64,000 nucleotides of DNA from Campylobacter concisus. Lineage in GTDB: Bacteria > Campylobacterota > Campylobacteria > Campylobacterales > Campylobacteraceae. A program made the translations under genes and the position numbers. Each line of letters starts with the position of its first letter. Within the stretch, counting starts at the first letter, position 1. Below the pieces are notes generated by a model. It was not told where the DNA came from, did no database searches, and saw only the letters and a program-made list of their open reading frames with translations. Where the stretch lies: the NCBI RefSeq assembly GCF_003048775.2, contig NZ_CP049272.1, positions 1 through 64,000 on the forward strand, in the 5' to 3' direction. Below, in pieces: positions 38,540 to 48,939 of the stretch.

Positions 38540-39754
38540 TCACCCCATAAAACCAAACGGCAAAGCAAACATATCTTCATCTAGCTTCATAGCCGTATCT
38601 CCAGCATAAAAAACTATGCCTTTATCAAATTTACTTTGTAAATTTTCTTTTAAGTGGTAGATATGTTTAAAGTCATCTTTGCTGATAGTTTTTGAGGATT
38701 TGACCTCTATGGCTATGAGCTTACCTGATATCTCAAGGATAAAGTCTATCTCTTTTTGATCGCTAGTTCTATAGTAGTATATGTTTGCTCTTTTTTTGCT
38801 ACTTGTATTTGCCTTTAGTAGTTCATCAAATACAAACGTCTCATATATGGCACCTTTATATGAGGAATTTGCAAGCTCTTGTGCTGAAGAAATTTGCAGT
38901 AGATGTGATAGCACTCCTGTGTCAGTGGCAAAAATTTTAGGAGTTTTTATAAGTCTTTTTAGAACGTTATTAAAATACGGCTGAAGCTTTTGGATCTGAT
39001 AGGTATGCTCAAGCACGCTAAAATAGCTATCAAATGTCTTATTGTCAAGCCCAGACTCTAGACATAGCTCATTTTTATTAAAGATGTTGCCGCTTCTTAG
39101 CATACACAGACGATACATCGTGATAAATTTATCCATATTTCTTATGTTACCTATCTCTTTGGCGTCTGATTCTATATATGTTCTTATATATGAGCTAAAC
39201 CAGAGATATTTTGATTTTTCAGAGCTTATCTTTGTGATCTCCGGGTAGCCGCCGTTTATGATCTTTTCAGATAAGCCGCCGTTGTCATATTTTCTAAACA
39301 CCAGATGGTCTATATCGCTACTTAAAATATCTATCAAATTTTCAGGACTATGACTTAACTCTTTTTGAGAAAGCGGATATAGCTCTACTATACCTATCCT
39401 ACCAGCAAGTGAGTCTGAGATATCTTTAAAGCCTTTTAAATTTGCAGAGCCAGTTAGTATAAACTGACCGTTTGTTCTATCCTTATCTACAAATTCTTTT
39501 ATTGCTAAAAGCAGTATAGGCACTCTTTGTATCTCATCTATCACGATAGGCTTATTACAGTGCTCTATAAAGCCTTTGGGGTCGTTTCTTGCGGATTCAT
39601 AGATATTTATATCATCAAGTGTTATGTAATTTGGTATATCTAAATTTAAAGCAAGGGTTGATTTGCCAACCTGCCTAGCTCCGCTTATCAAAAGCACTGG
39701 AAAGCTTTTCATATACTCTTTTATTTCGTCGCTTATGGCTCGTTTGATGTACAT
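38540..39754 (-). CDS. AAA ATPase with DUF4143
   Basis: The 404-residue protein has Walker A SGARQVGKST (25-34), Walker B KPIVIDEIQRV (about 69-79) and the AAA_14 signature QFILTGSANLKG. The C-terminal DUF4143 part holds YYYRTSDQKEIDFIL and LIAIEVKSSKT, a nuclease-like E..D..ExK pattern. Such proteins are widespread in accessory regions and usually unexplained. It is convergent with the relaxase and separated by a 42-base gap. Own promoter probable on its upstream side. Confidence 0.85.
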   Translation of the reverse strand: MYIKRAISDEIKEYMKSFPVLLISGARQVGKSTLALNLDIPNYITLDDINIYESARNDPKGFIEHCNKPIVIDEIQRVPILLLAIKEFVDKDRTNGQFILTGSANLKGFKDISDSLAGRIGIVELYPLSQKELSHSPENLIDILSSDIDHLVFRKYDNGGLSEKIINGGYPEITKISSEKSKYLWFSSYIRTYIESDAKEIGNIRNMDKFITMYRLCMLRSGNIFNKNELCLESGLDNKTFDSYFSVLEHTYQIQKLQPYFNNVLKRLIKTPKIFATDTGVLSHLLQISSAQELANSSYKGAIYETFVFDELLKANTSSKKRANIYYYRTSDQKEIDFILEISGKLIAIEVKSSKTISKDDFKHIYHLKENLQSKFDKGIVFYAGDTAMKLDEDMFALPFGFMG

Positions 39755-40058
39755 AGTATTTTATCCTTAAATATTTAGGAGTATAATACTACAATATATA
39801 TAAATTTACAAGGATGGGTTGGTTAAGATAATTGTGTATTTAAATTTAACTCGAACTAAAACTGGTAAGATTAAGTCAGTCACTGTGATTTTCTATCACA
39901 CTGAGTATTTTATTGGTAGAGCTTTAAACAATATCACCTCAGATTTTCATATTGGCAAATGGAAGTCAAATTTTCCCTCAAAAGGAGCAGCACAATAACC
40001 ATTTTTGGAATATTACACAGGCTCTTTTATGCTACGACCTAACTTCCCAATAAATTTT
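39755..40058. other. Gap with an inverted repeat and a doubtful small ORF
   Basis: TCACTGTGAT (39880-39889) pairs with ATCACACTGA (39895-39904) with one mismatch. A TTG-started 59-codon frame (39819-39998) follows AAGGATGGG; it reads like protein (KIIVYLNLTRTKTGKIKSVT) but has no known relative. Confidence 0.4.
39819..39998 (+). CDS. Doubtful small ORF
   Basis: Fifty-nine codons from TTG with a reasonable ribosome site. Nothing else supports it; it may be a decayed fragment. Confidence 0.2.
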   Translation: MVKIIVYLNLTRTKTGKIKSVTVIFYHTEYFIGRALNNITSDFHIGKWKSNFPSKGAAQ

Positions 40059-43000
40059 TTACCTCATAACTTTATCCAGTAGTGATTTATAGCTATCCAC
40101 TACGTCATAGACCACGCTATCATTGCTTATAGCCTTAAAATGCTCCTTTGCGCAGTGGATTTTAGACTCTTCGACTTGGCGAAGCTGCATAGAGTTCATA
40201 GACCCTTTAGTCTCCGCAACAAAATAAATATGCTTAATATTGCCCTCATAAAACGCGATCGCCCAGTCGGGGTTGTATTTTCCCACAGGCGTGCTTATAT
40301 AAAAGCCACTTGGAAGCTTAACATAAACGGCAACGTCCTTGCTCGCATCTAGTTCCATTGCAAAATTCTTCTCATTTGTCGAGTCATATACGACATGATC
40401 GTAAAGATGCTTTTTTGTTTTAACCGCATTTTTGTCTAGCTGACCTTTTATCGTAGGATCCGTAAAAACTGCAGTATCGTATTTTTCATCTAGCGCATTA
40501 TAAGTAATATGTTGTATAATCGCCGTCGCTTTTTCATCATTCATAAGAGCAGCTGCTTTTATGATAAATTCCTCAGGATTTGACTTAAATTGTTCAAACG
40601 TAGTCTGCTTTATCCCTCTAAGAATTTGGATAACAGCTTTTCTTGTAAGGCCTGTCTCATCTACCAGTTTTCCTATCAAGTCATATTTGATACTTGAATT
40701 TAGAGCTATTACATGGTTGTAGTTTTGGGCTTCTTCTTTGACAAAAGATTCTCCAGACATCAACTCTTCTTTTGAGCGGATTTGCTCCATTACTCCAGTT
40801 TCGACTCTAAAGTAAATTTTTGAAACTTGCAAATTCTTATCTAAAGACTCAATTGCCTTTTTTACAAGCTCATCCGTATCAAAGTCGACTACATATACGG
40901 ATTTTGAGTTGATCTTGTTCCATAGCTCCTTAAATTCAGGCATAGCAAGTTTGTCTTCATCTACTGTTAGCTCGACGTTGTTTTTACGCGCATCTTCTGG
41001 CATCAGTGCTTTGCTATCATAAACAGAGTCGATAATCGCAATGACGGATTGAGCAAAGTCAACCACTTCATCAGCAAGCTTTATATTGCCATTTGCCTTG
41101 TCTGCATAATATTTATCAGTTAGCGATCCTTGCTTGTCTATATAGCCTTCCGTACGTAAGCAAACGTATATTTCTCTAGCGGTATCATCAGTTATCACGT
41201 CGCTATTGCCGCTCGAGTCAACTATAACTTTACCGGTAAATAGCTCAGGCGTTACCGCTCGCGGTCTATCCGAAATAGCCTGGGCAAGCTCACTTTGAAG
41301 CCCTTTGGCAAAACTATCATAGCTTTCGCTAGCGATAACGGTAAGTACGTTTACGTTGTGAACATCATTTCCAAGTACATTACTATCCATACGCTCGCCG
41401 TTTTGATTTACACAAAGTCTAAGGCCACGACCGACCTCTTGGCGTTTTCTTGTCTCGCTAGTGCTTTGTTTTAAAGTGCAAATTTGAAATACATTGGGAT
41501 TATCCCATCCTTCACGAAGCGCAGAGTGCGAGAATATAAATCTAACAGGGGACTTATTTGGATCTCTATCAAGTAAAAGCTCTTTATTTTTCATGATAAG
41601 ATCGTACGCATCGACGTCATCGGTCGTAGTTTCTTTGCGACCTACTTTAGGATCAATCATATTTCCTTTTTTGTCGATAGAAAAATATCCCGCATGCGTA
41701 CTTTTAGCGGGAATTAGATCAAGATACTTCAAATAATCATTCTCGTTTGTGTCAATCTGTAAATTTTCAACAATATCCTTATATTCTTCTTCAAACATAT
41801 CAGCATAAGCACCGTTTGTAGGCTCTCCGGCTGCGCCATACTGCCTATATTTGGCTACTTCATCGATGAAAAATAGCGAAAGTACCTTGATGCCTTTATA
41901 AAAAAGCTCGCGCTCTCTTTGAATGTGAGAAATAATAGTCTCTCTTATCTGTATTCGGCGAAGCTGGTCTTCGCTTACTTTACCGATAACGTCTCCGGCG
42001 TAAATTTTAATGCCGTTAAGAAATTCCACAGAGTCGTCGCGTCCATCTATTTTTGAGATAATAAAATTCTGTTTATACTCCTCTAACTGACCGGAGTTAT
42101 CATATAGGTTGTATCCATTGGTTACCGTTTTTGTGATCTTGCGGATACCGCTTGCGCCCTTGTAATCAAACTGGATGGTAGCAGTCGGTGCGGATTTTGA
42201 GAGATTAATGCTTTCAAGATAGACATAGCCCTCCGTAGCCGTGCTAGCTGATTCTGTGATGCCTTTGACTGCGATTTTCTTCACAAGTCGTTTATTGTAT
42301 GCCTCCATCGCGTCTAGGCGGTAGATCATATTATAGGTACTATCGCTTTTATGCGTTGCAGAGTATCGAAGCGTCATCAGCGGATTAAATTGCTTTAAAT
42401 TTTCCTTTGTTTGTTTGCCTTCCACGGATTGGGGTTCATCGATAATAACAATAGGATTTGTCTTGGCAATGATATCTATTGGCTTGCGAGAACGAAACTC
42501 ATCAAGCTCCATATGAATTCGTCTCGCGTCTTTTCCTTTTGCGTTAAACGCTTGAGAATTTATGATCATAACGTTTATAGAGCTATCCGATGCGAACTGA
42601 TCGATCTGCGTAAGCTGAGCAGAATTGTAAATAAAAAAGCGAACTTTTTTGCCGTATTGTTCGGCAAAGTGCTCCTGCGTCATCAAAAACGACTTATACA
42701 CACCCTCACGGATAGCGATACTTGGGACAACAATGATAAATTTGCTCCAGCCATAGTGTTTATTTAGCTCAAACATCGTCTTGATATAGGTATAGGTCTT
42801 GCCGACTCCCGTTTCCATCTCGATCGTTAGGTTGTATCTGCCTTCTAGTTTGGCTGAGGGCTTGATTTGATTATCTCGTTGTAGTTTTTGTATATTTTCT
42901 AAGATGATTTTATCATTTAGCTCGGGTACTATTTTTTGATTGCTCCAGCCGGTAAAGTCCTCAAGCTCCAGTGTTTGTTGGTAGCTCCCCATGCCCTTAT

Positions 43001-43103
43001 CTATCATATAAGTCGGCGTTAGATATGGCTGCCCGGCAAACACATCCACCACGGCTTTGGCGGCATCTGCTTGAAATTTTTGATGCTTAAATTGCAGTTT
43101 CAT
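40059..43103 (-). CDS. Type III restriction enzyme Res-like helicase-nuclease
   Basis: A 1014-residue SF2 helicase with a C-terminal nuclease. The ATPase shows METGVGKTYTY (about 116-126), DEAD-like IIDEPQ, and the helicase C motif SALREGWDNPNVFQIC with RQEVGRGLRL. The nuclease end reads NPDWAIAFYEG...YFVAETKG, a PD-(D/E)XK site (about 960-990). This is the domain order of type III Res. It follows Mod by 12 bases and is the last gene of the SNF2-DUF4391-Mod-Res unit. Substrate DNA cleavage depends on Mod recognition in known relatives. Confidence 0.88.
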   Translation of the reverse strand: MKLQFKHQKFQADAAKAVVDVFAGQPYLTPTYMIDKGMGSYQQTLELEDFTGWSNQKIVPELNDKIILENIQKLQRDNQIKPSAKLEGRYNLTIEMETGVGKTYTYIKTMFELNKHYGWSKFIIVVPSIAIREGVYKSFLMTQEHFAEQYGKKVRFFIYNSAQLTQIDQFASDSSINVMIINSQAFNAKGKDARRIHMELDEFRSRKPIDIIAKTNPIVIIDEPQSVEGKQTKENLKQFNPLMTLRYSATHKSDSTYNMIYRLDAMEAYNKRLVKKIAVKGITESASTATEGYVYLESINLSKSAPTATIQFDYKGASGIRKITKTVTNGYNLYDNSGQLEEYKQNFIISKIDGRDDSVEFLNGIKIYAGDVIGKVSEDQLRRIQIRETIISHIQRERELFYKGIKVLSLFFIDEVAKYRQYGAAGEPTNGAYADMFEEEYKDIVENLQIDTNENDYLKYLDLIPAKSTHAGYFSIDKKGNMIDPKVGRKETTTDDVDAYDLIMKNKELLLDRDPNKSPVRFIFSHSALREGWDNPNVFQICTLKQSTSETRKRQEVGRGLRLCVNQNGERMDSNVLGNDVHNVNVLTVIASESYDSFAKGLQSELAQAISDRPRAVTPELFTGKVIVDSSGNSDVITDDTAREIYVCLRTEGYIDKQGSLTDKYYADKANGNIKLADEVVDFAQSVIAIIDSVYDSKALMPEDARKNNVELTVDEDKLAMPEFKELWNKINSKSVYVVDFDTDELVKKAIESLDKNLQVSKIYFRVETGVMEQIRSKEELMSGESFVKEEAQNYNHVIALNSSIKYDLIGKLVDETGLTRKAVIQILRGIKQTTFEQFKSNPEEFIIKAAALMNDEKATAIIQHITYNALDEKYDTAVFTDPTIKGQLDKNAVKTKKHLYDHVVYDSTNEKNFAMELDASKDVAVYVKLPSGFYISTPVGKYNPDWAIAFYEGNIKHIYFVAETKGSMNSMQLRQVEESKIHCAKEHFKAISNDSVVYDVVDSYKSLLDKVMR

Positions 43104-43115
43104 ATCGCTTGCTCC

Positions 43116-45038
43116 TTATATGACTTTTACTCTAGTATCAGGTGCGAGCAGTTTAAATATCTCCGAAACATTGATCTTTGATGGACTATCCGCAAAGCTA
43201 CTATCTCTAAAGACCGCGCGAAGCGGGCGTTTCTTTGCGATCTCTTTTATCACGCTCTCAGGGATATCTTCATCAAAACAAGCTATCAAATCTCCATTGT
43301 TATAATTATGTACCGTGTACTCTCCGATCTTTTCGCAACTATAAGGAAACGATAAAGGAAGCCCCCACTCTAGTAAGCAACCAAAAAGCAGGTCTAGATC
43401 GCTCCTATCAGGTTTTACGTTTGACTCGAGCTTTGAGAGTAAATTTTGGCTATATTCGCTTGGGCTATAGTAAATATCTCTCATATTTGTATCATCTAGC
43501 TTAAGCACTCTAAAGCCTGTATCTAAATTTTCAATGCCCTCTTTGCCTTTGTTCTCTTCTAAAATTTTCTTACCGGCACGGCGTATGCGCTCTTTGCCTA
43601 TTTCGCAGATATTTTTATAGCCCGCTTTATAGGCTTCGCTTGTTTCGTCGCAGAGCTCTGGAAGTTGCACCATGATAAATTTACGATTTCCGCCATCTTC
43701 TAAATTTTGAGCCATTACAGCGTGAGCGGTTGTGGCTGAGCCGGAAAAGAAGTCCATGATGATGGAGTCGGAGTGAGTAGCTCTGCCTAATAAATAACTA
43801 ATTAAATTTTTATCTTTAGGATAATCGAAGTTTCCTTTCCCTAGCAAACTTTGTATTTGCTTAGAGCCCTGTGTACTAGAAAATTGCTCAATAATCCCCA
43901 TCGGTCTTTGTGTTCGGTCTATTTTATTACCCTCATTATCATAGTTAAGATATTGTTTAGTATATACTATCCAAGTATTATTTTTATCCTTTTTAAAAAC
44001 AATATAATTATTTTTTATACCCCATGTTAGTTTTTCTTCGCTCCATCTCCAACATGCTCTATTTCCCGAATTGTTTTCTGTAGGGGTAACACAAGAACCA
44101 TCCGGACATTTTATAGGGTAATCCAATCTACTTGAGTACTGAATTGACCCCATGCCTAGTTTTTGTAAATAATATTTCCCTCGATATTCATCAGCTAGTG
44201 AATATCTATCTATATTACCTATTTCTACTCCTTTAATTTCTATAACTTCAATATTTTTTGAATAACATAATATGTGCTCGTGCTTTATTCTAAATAATTT
44301 ACTGTCTGAACTGCCTCCACCTTCCTTATTCATCCATATTAAATCAGCTACAAAATTTTGCATTCCAAAAACTTCATCGCAAATTTTCTTTAAATTTGCC
44401 TGCTCGTTATCATCGATACTGATAAAAATCACCCCATCATCGCTAAGCAAATTTCTTGCAAGCAGTAGTCTTGGATAGATCATAGAGCACCAATCAGAGT
44501 GAAAACTCCCGTTACTATCTGTATTTTTAAGCATACGGTTGCCATCTTCGTCGATCTCGCCTGACTTATTTGCATACTCATTTCTTTTTATCTTAAAATC
44601 ATCGTTGTAGATAAAGTCGTTTCCAGTATTATAAGGCGGATCAATATAGATCATCTTTACCTTGCCTAGATAGCTCTCTTGCAAAAGTTTTAAAACCTCA
44701 AGATTGTCGCCTTCGATATACAAATTTTGCGTGTCGTCCCAATTTACGCTCTCATCTTTGCAAGGTCTAAGCGTTTTTCGTATCGGCTTGTTTGCCTCAA
44801 TGATAGATGCCTTTTTGCCAACCCATGTAAATTCGTAAGCTTCGTTGCTGTCTATAGCCTCTTTTGATAACATCTGCTTTAGTAGCTCAAAATTTATAGC
44901 TTTTTTATAGACCTTGTTTTGCTCGGTACTCTTTTCTTCATCTAGCATTTCGGTTATGAAATTAGGAAACAAAGCTCCTATCTTTTCAATATTAAGAGCG
45001 GTAATATCTGCGGTCTCCATTCTCATTTTATCCATCAT
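43116..45038 (-). CDS. Type III DNA adenine methyltransferase Mod-like
   Basis: The 640-residue protein has the beta-class order: IYIDPPYNTGNDFIY (motif IV, about 132-146), a variable target-recognition region, then DFFSGSATTAHAV (motif I, about 424-436). ENLDTGFRVLKL near 520 is typical of type III Mod. Residues about 240-400 coincide with visibly more AT-rich DNA (43900-44340), as expected where recognition domains are exchanged. It overlaps the DUF4391 gene by 4 bases. Likely N6-adenine methylation protects host sites. No homopolymer tract for phase variation was seen. Confidence 0.88.
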   Translation of the reverse strand: MMDKMRMETADITALNIEKIGALFPNFITEMLDEEKSTEQNKVYKKAINFELLKQMLSKEAIDSNEAYEFTWVGKKASIIEANKPIRKTLRPCKDESVNWDDTQNLYIEGDNLEVLKLLQESYLGKVKMIYIDPPYNTGNDFIYNDDFKIKRNEYANKSGEIDEDGNRMLKNTDSNGSFHSDWCSMIYPRLLLARNLLSDDGVIFISIDDNEQANLKKICDEVFGMQNFVADLIWMNKEGGGSSDSKLFRIKHEHILCYSKNIEVIEIKGVEIGNIDRYSLADEYRGKYYLQKLGMGSIQYSSRLDYPIKCPDGSCVTPTENNSGNRACWRWSEEKLTWGIKNNYIVFKKDKNNTWIVYTKQYLNYDNEGNKIDRTQRPMGIIEQFSSTQGSKQIQSLLGKGNFDYPKDKNLISYLLGRATHSDSIIMDFFSGSATTAHAVMAQNLEDGGNRKFIMVQLPELCDETSEAYKAGYKNICEIGKERIRRAGKKILEENKGKEGIENLDTGFRVLKLDDTNMRDIYYSPSEYSQNLLSKLESNVKPDRSDLDLLFGCLLEWGLPLSFPYSCEKIGEYTVHNYNNGDLIACFDEDIPESVIKEIAKKRPLRAVFRDSSFADSPSKINVSEIFKLLAPDTRVKVI

Positions 45039-45706
45039 AGTTCCTCCAAATCTCTTTTAAGTTTTTTAAGCTCATTATTTATCTGTATCTGTTTATTTAG
45101 TTGCTTTTCTTTGCGAATTTTGGACTCTAGCGCTAAAATTTGCTTTTGCAACAGCCCCTTTTGCTCTGATCTAGCCACAGAATCTTTAAGACTTTCATCT
45201 GAAACCATTTTTTGCAATGTTTCGCCGGCTATTTGGCGAACGAAATTTTCATAGGCTGCGTCAAGGTTTAACCCCTCTAGTTTCAAAGGCAAATCTTGCT
45301 TATCTAGCCAATCGGTATAGTAGTATGAATTTACTTTAAAAGCCCTGTTTCCAGATGTAGCAGCCTCTTTATAGCTAATACAAGCCTTGTATCTGCCCTG
45401 ATACTCTAAGATAAAAACTATATGATACGGCACCGCTCTATCTATATGGCGCAATAGCTCATCATCTAGGTTTGGGCTCTTTAAAGACACCTCAAAGACC
45501 TCGATCTCTTTTACGAGATTGCCGTCTGCAAGGTTAGTGCTTGAAGATGCGATTTTATAACTCCAAAGAATTTTATCTACTTGCTCTATAAATATTTTCT
45601 TTAAAGCAGGCGATATCTCTAAATTTTCATAAAATTTCTGTTTTGGGATCTTTTTATTAAACTCCGTGCTTTTTGGTAACTCTATAGCCATGGATAGCTC
45701 CGTCAT
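45035..45706 (-). CDS. DUF4391 protein of the helicase-methylase system
   Basis: The 223-residue protein begins MAIELPKSTEFNKKIPKQKFYEN and has a helical, charged C-terminus (about 170-223, coiled-coil-like). The N-terminal pattern, a segment IDKILWSYKIASSSTNLADG and placement between SNF2 and Mod fit DUF4391, a family found with type III-like methylase genes. No catalytic motif is visible; it may be a specificity or bridging factor. Overlaps both neighbours by 4 bases, so the four proteins are made in register. Confidence 0.7.
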   Translation of the reverse strand: MTELSMAIELPKSTEFNKKIPKQKFYENLEISPALKKIFIEQVDKILWSYKIASSSTNLADGNLVKEIEVFEVSLKSPNLDDELLRHIDRAVPYHIVFILEYQGRYKACISYKEAATSGNRAFKVNSYYYTDWLDKQDLPLKLEGLNLDAAYENFVRQIAGETLQKMVSDESLKDSVARSEQKGLLQKQILALESKIRKEKQLNKQIQINNELKKLKRDLEEL

Positions 45707-48700
45707 TTTATAACCAAAAAGCAGATCAGCTCAAAATCATCTAACCCTGATATATCAGACATCAAGGCAGAAGTACCGCCGGCTGAGAACAAACTATCGA
45801 TATCGCTTTCTTCTTTTTTGTCGATAATGGAGCTAATTGCTTCGCTTAACAGCTTTGACATTTTACTCATATCTTTTCCATCGTTGGTTTCTTGGTTAAA
45901 TTTCTGACATAAAGGCGAGATAGGCTCTTTCTTCCCTCTGCAAAGAAGCCTTAAGTTGTCTAATATACTTTTTGGCTCAAGATAATCGCGGATAACGTTA
46001 CCGCTTGTCCCTATATATACCATATAAAAAGGATGGATCCTGTTTCTGTTGTCGATATTGACGCTATTATTTACATTTTTAAGTATAAAAATAACGCCTC
46101 CCGGTAGCTCATTTGTCGCTGGAACAACGGCGTGTAGTCCTTTTGGCTTATTGTCCATATCGCCGTTATTTTTTACGTATTCTAGTAGATCAAGCCTAAA
46201 TTCATTAAGGCCTAAGTCCATGATCGAAATGCCTGTGGCCATATCCTCGATATCCACCACCTCTTCTTGAAGTTTTTTTAGCTGTTGTTTGCGGTATTCA
46301 AGGTCGCCGTTTTCTTCCGGATTTATCAAATCATCATCGCCCGTAGAGGTCATGATGGAAATCTTCATTCTGGTTTCGACGCGTGCTTTTAAATTTATAT
46401 ACTCATCCAAATCCATATCCGGCCAGAAATTTACCAGCTGAATAACTTCGTTTTTACTTCCTATACGATCTATACGACCAAATCTTTGAATAATACGGAC
46501 TGGATTCCAATGAATATCATAATTGACAAGATAGTCGCAATCTTGCAAATTTTGACCCTCAGATATACAATCTGTGGCAATTAGTATGTCTATTTGTGCT
46601 TTATCATCAGGCATTAGAAGGTCTTTGCCTTTAGATAAAGGCGAAAAGCATGTTAATACGTTATTTAACGTGGCTTTAAATCCTTTAATGGTCGTTTTGC
46701 CATCAATAGATCCGGTAATGACCGCCGTATCAAGGCCATATTTTTCTTTGATAAAGCTACTGACATTATCGTACAAATACTCCGCCGTATCTGAAAATGC
46801 CGAAAAGATTAGGATCTTTTTGTTTTCACGATTGATCGGATTTTCAATTTTTGCAGACATAAGCCTAAATAGCTCTTGTAGCTTGCTATCATGCTCAGGG
46901 GTAATATCGCTTATCATATTATCAAGAAGCCCTAGTATCTCCGCATCTTTAGTAAGTTCGGTCTTCCATGTCTTATAGTCCATATCGGCAAGATTGATTT
47001 TGACCTTTTTGCCCACAGTGAAAAACTCGGTATTTCCATCGTCTATATCAAATTCGTCATCTGAAGTTTCAAATATATCTATATCTGCAACGCCATTTGC
47101 TTCAAATACATCTATCGCATTAACCGTAGTATCTATATAAGATTTTATTCTTTGCAAGGTTAGTCTGAAAGAATTTATGGAGCTTTCTAGGCGTTTTAGT
47201 AGATTAATACTCATAAGCTTTCTAATGCCTTTTTCGCGGCCTACTTGGGTTAGCTCGTCGCCTTTATTATGCGTCAAGTCGATATATTTTTGCATTCTAC
47301 TTGGGAAAATATAATTTGAAGGCGTGTATATACATAGCGATAGCATCATCAGGTGCTCATAAATTTGATTATAGTTTATGGCCGTGCTTATATCCGTAAG
47401 CTGCGGCCTAAGCGAAATAGGCTTATTTCTCTCCGGGAATTTACCGACTTCTGCCGTGTCATAATATTTTTCAATATGTTTTCTAGAGCGAGCAATGGTT
47501 ACGCTATCAAGAAGCTCAAAAAAATCAAAATCCAAATTTCGTAATAACTTATCCGTAGTCCTTTGTTCAGGATTAAGCTTGCTCCAAGCGCTAAACGCTC
47601 TTTGAGCTTGCTTGAAAATTTCCTCTATTGTTTTATCGGTATCTAGTTTTTTGTTTATATATTCAGAATCGCCCTCGTAGGCGATGGCTAGCTGATTTTT
47701 TAAATCGATAAAGCGATTATTTACAGGAGTTGCAGATAGCATTAAAACCTTTGTCTTAACGCCGGCTTTTATGATCTTATTCATTAATTTTATATACCTA
47801 TTTTCTTTTGTATTAGAGTGAGTGCCGGTGCCGTTGCGGAAGTTGTGGGATTCGTCAATCACTACCAGATCATAATTCCCCCAGTTTAAGCGATCTAGAT
47901 CTAAGCCATTAGAAAAGCCTTGCGATCTTGATAGGTCGGTGTGAAATAAAACATCGTAATTTAACCTATCTGCGGCAATTGGGTTGTTTATATAGTTATC
48001 TTTATATGTGTTCCAGTTTTCTGCTAATTTCTTTGGACATAGCACGAGAACGCTTTTGTTTCTGTTTTCATAGTATTTAACGACGGCTAATGCGGTAAAG
48101 GTTTTGCCAAGTCCTACGCTATCGGCAAGGATACATCCGTTATACCGTTCTAGCTTAGAGATGATGGCAAGGACTGCATCTTTTTGAAAATCATATAACA
48201 TGTTCCAAATTTTACTTTGTTTGAAGCCCGTAGCCTCATTTGGAAGTTCATCTTCGGAAATATCACTAAGAAACTCGCTAAAAATATGATACAAGGTCAT
48301 AAAGTAGATAAATTCCGGAGAATTTTCCTTATATACGGCAGTAATATTTTCAATCACGACATCAGTAACATCTTGCAGTGTTTCTTTGTTGTTCCACAGT
48401 GATTCAAAAAGTGCAATATAATGATCTGTCAAGGCGGCTTCGTCAAATCGATTTACGGTGTTGTATATATTATTTCCGCGTTTATACCCAATATCTATTG
48501 TTGTAAATCCATTGATGGGAATATAGACGGTTTTATTTGTTTTATTTATTATGGTAGTAAATCCTGAGCTCATACCCGCATCTGTAGTATTAGATTTAAA
48601 TTTTGCTTTTTTTCTAATCCACTCAGCGCACTCTTTAGCAATTGATTTTTGCGTCATTTCATTGCGTAGTTTTAACTCGAATTCCGTACCGTAAAGGCTG

Positions 48701-48939
48701 TTTTCTCTGTTTAATCTTGGAATATAAAATTCCCGCTTTTGTTTTTCTGTTTTTTCAGTTACAAATGTGGGTGAAGTAAAAATAAAACGACACTCATCTA
48801 CAGAATCTAACTGCTTTTTTAGTTCTTGGTAAGCGTATATAGAAAAACAAGATGCTACGATAGATATCTTGCTGCCTTTTTCGATGGCGACCTTGAAATC
48901 GTCTCCAACGATACTATTGATGTTGTCAAAAACTTGCAT
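45703..48939 (-). CDS. SNF2-family helicase with an N-terminal PLD-like region
   Basis: A 1078-residue translocase. The SNF2 core has ILADSVGLGKTFTAL (about 271-285), VIDESHNFRNG (motif II, DESH), MLSATPVNNR (motif III), and the C-lobe SEGQNLQDCDYLVNYDIHWNPVRIIQRFGRIDRIGS (in pieces, about 815-855). The first 200 residues (KGSKISIVASCFSIYAYQELK) resemble PLD-type nuclease domains fused to such helicases, although I see no clear HKD. It is the promoter-proximal gene of the unit; TATGCTATATT-like sequence lies upstream on its strand. Confidence 0.85.
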   Translation of the reverse strand: MQVFDNINSIVGDDFKVAIEKGSKISIVASCFSIYAYQELKKQLDSVDECRFIFTSPTFVTEKTEKQKREFYIPRLNRENSLYGTEFELKLRNEMTQKSIAKECAEWIRKKAKFKSNTTDAGMSSGFTTIINKTNKTVYIPINGFTTIDIGYKRGNNIYNTVNRFDEAALTDHYIALFESLWNNKETLQDVTDVVIENITAVYKENSPEFIYFMTLYHIFSEFLSDISEDELPNEATGFKQSKIWNMLYDFQKDAVLAIISKLERYNGCILADSVGLGKTFTALAVVKYYENRNKSVLVLCPKKLAENWNTYKDNYINNPIAADRLNYDVLFHTDLSRSQGFSNGLDLDRLNWGNYDLVVIDESHNFRNGTGTHSNTKENRYIKLMNKIIKAGVKTKVLMLSATPVNNRFIDLKNQLAIAYEGDSEYINKKLDTDKTIEEIFKQAQRAFSAWSKLNPEQRTTDKLLRNLDFDFFELLDSVTIARSRKHIEKYYDTAEVGKFPERNKPISLRPQLTDISTAINYNQIYEHLMMLSLCIYTPSNYIFPSRMQKYIDLTHNKGDELTQVGREKGIRKLMSINLLKRLESSINSFRLTLQRIKSYIDTTVNAIDVFEANGVADIDIFETSDDEFDIDDGNTEFFTVGKKVKINLADMDYKTWKTELTKDAEILGLLDNMISDITPEHDSKLQELFRLMSAKIENPINRENKKILIFSAFSDTAEYLYDNVSSFIKEKYGLDTAVITGSIDGKTTIKGFKATLNNVLTCFSPLSKGKDLLMPDDKAQIDILIATDCISEGQNLQDCDYLVNYDIHWNPVRIIQRFGRIDRIGSKNEVIQLVNFWPDMDLDEYINLKARVETRMKISIMTSTGDDDLINPEENGDLEYRKQQLKKLQEEVVDIEDMATGISIMDLGLNEFRLDLLEYVKNNGDMDNKPKGLHAVVPATNELPGGVIFILKNVNNSVNIDNRNRIHPFYMVYIGTSGNVIRDYLEPKSILDNLRLLCRGKKEPISPLCQKFNQETNDGKDMSKMSKLLSEAISSIIDKKEESDIDSLFSAGGTSALMSDISGLDDFELICFLVIK

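Noticed and set aside
39880-39904. TCACTGTGAT inverted repeat as another copy of the island operator
   Set aside because: The sequence and spacing differ, and no -10 follows at 11 nt.
43116-45038. Mod as a phase-variable gene
   Set aside because: No poly-G or poly-C run and no tandem short repeat was seen in or just upstream of the gene.
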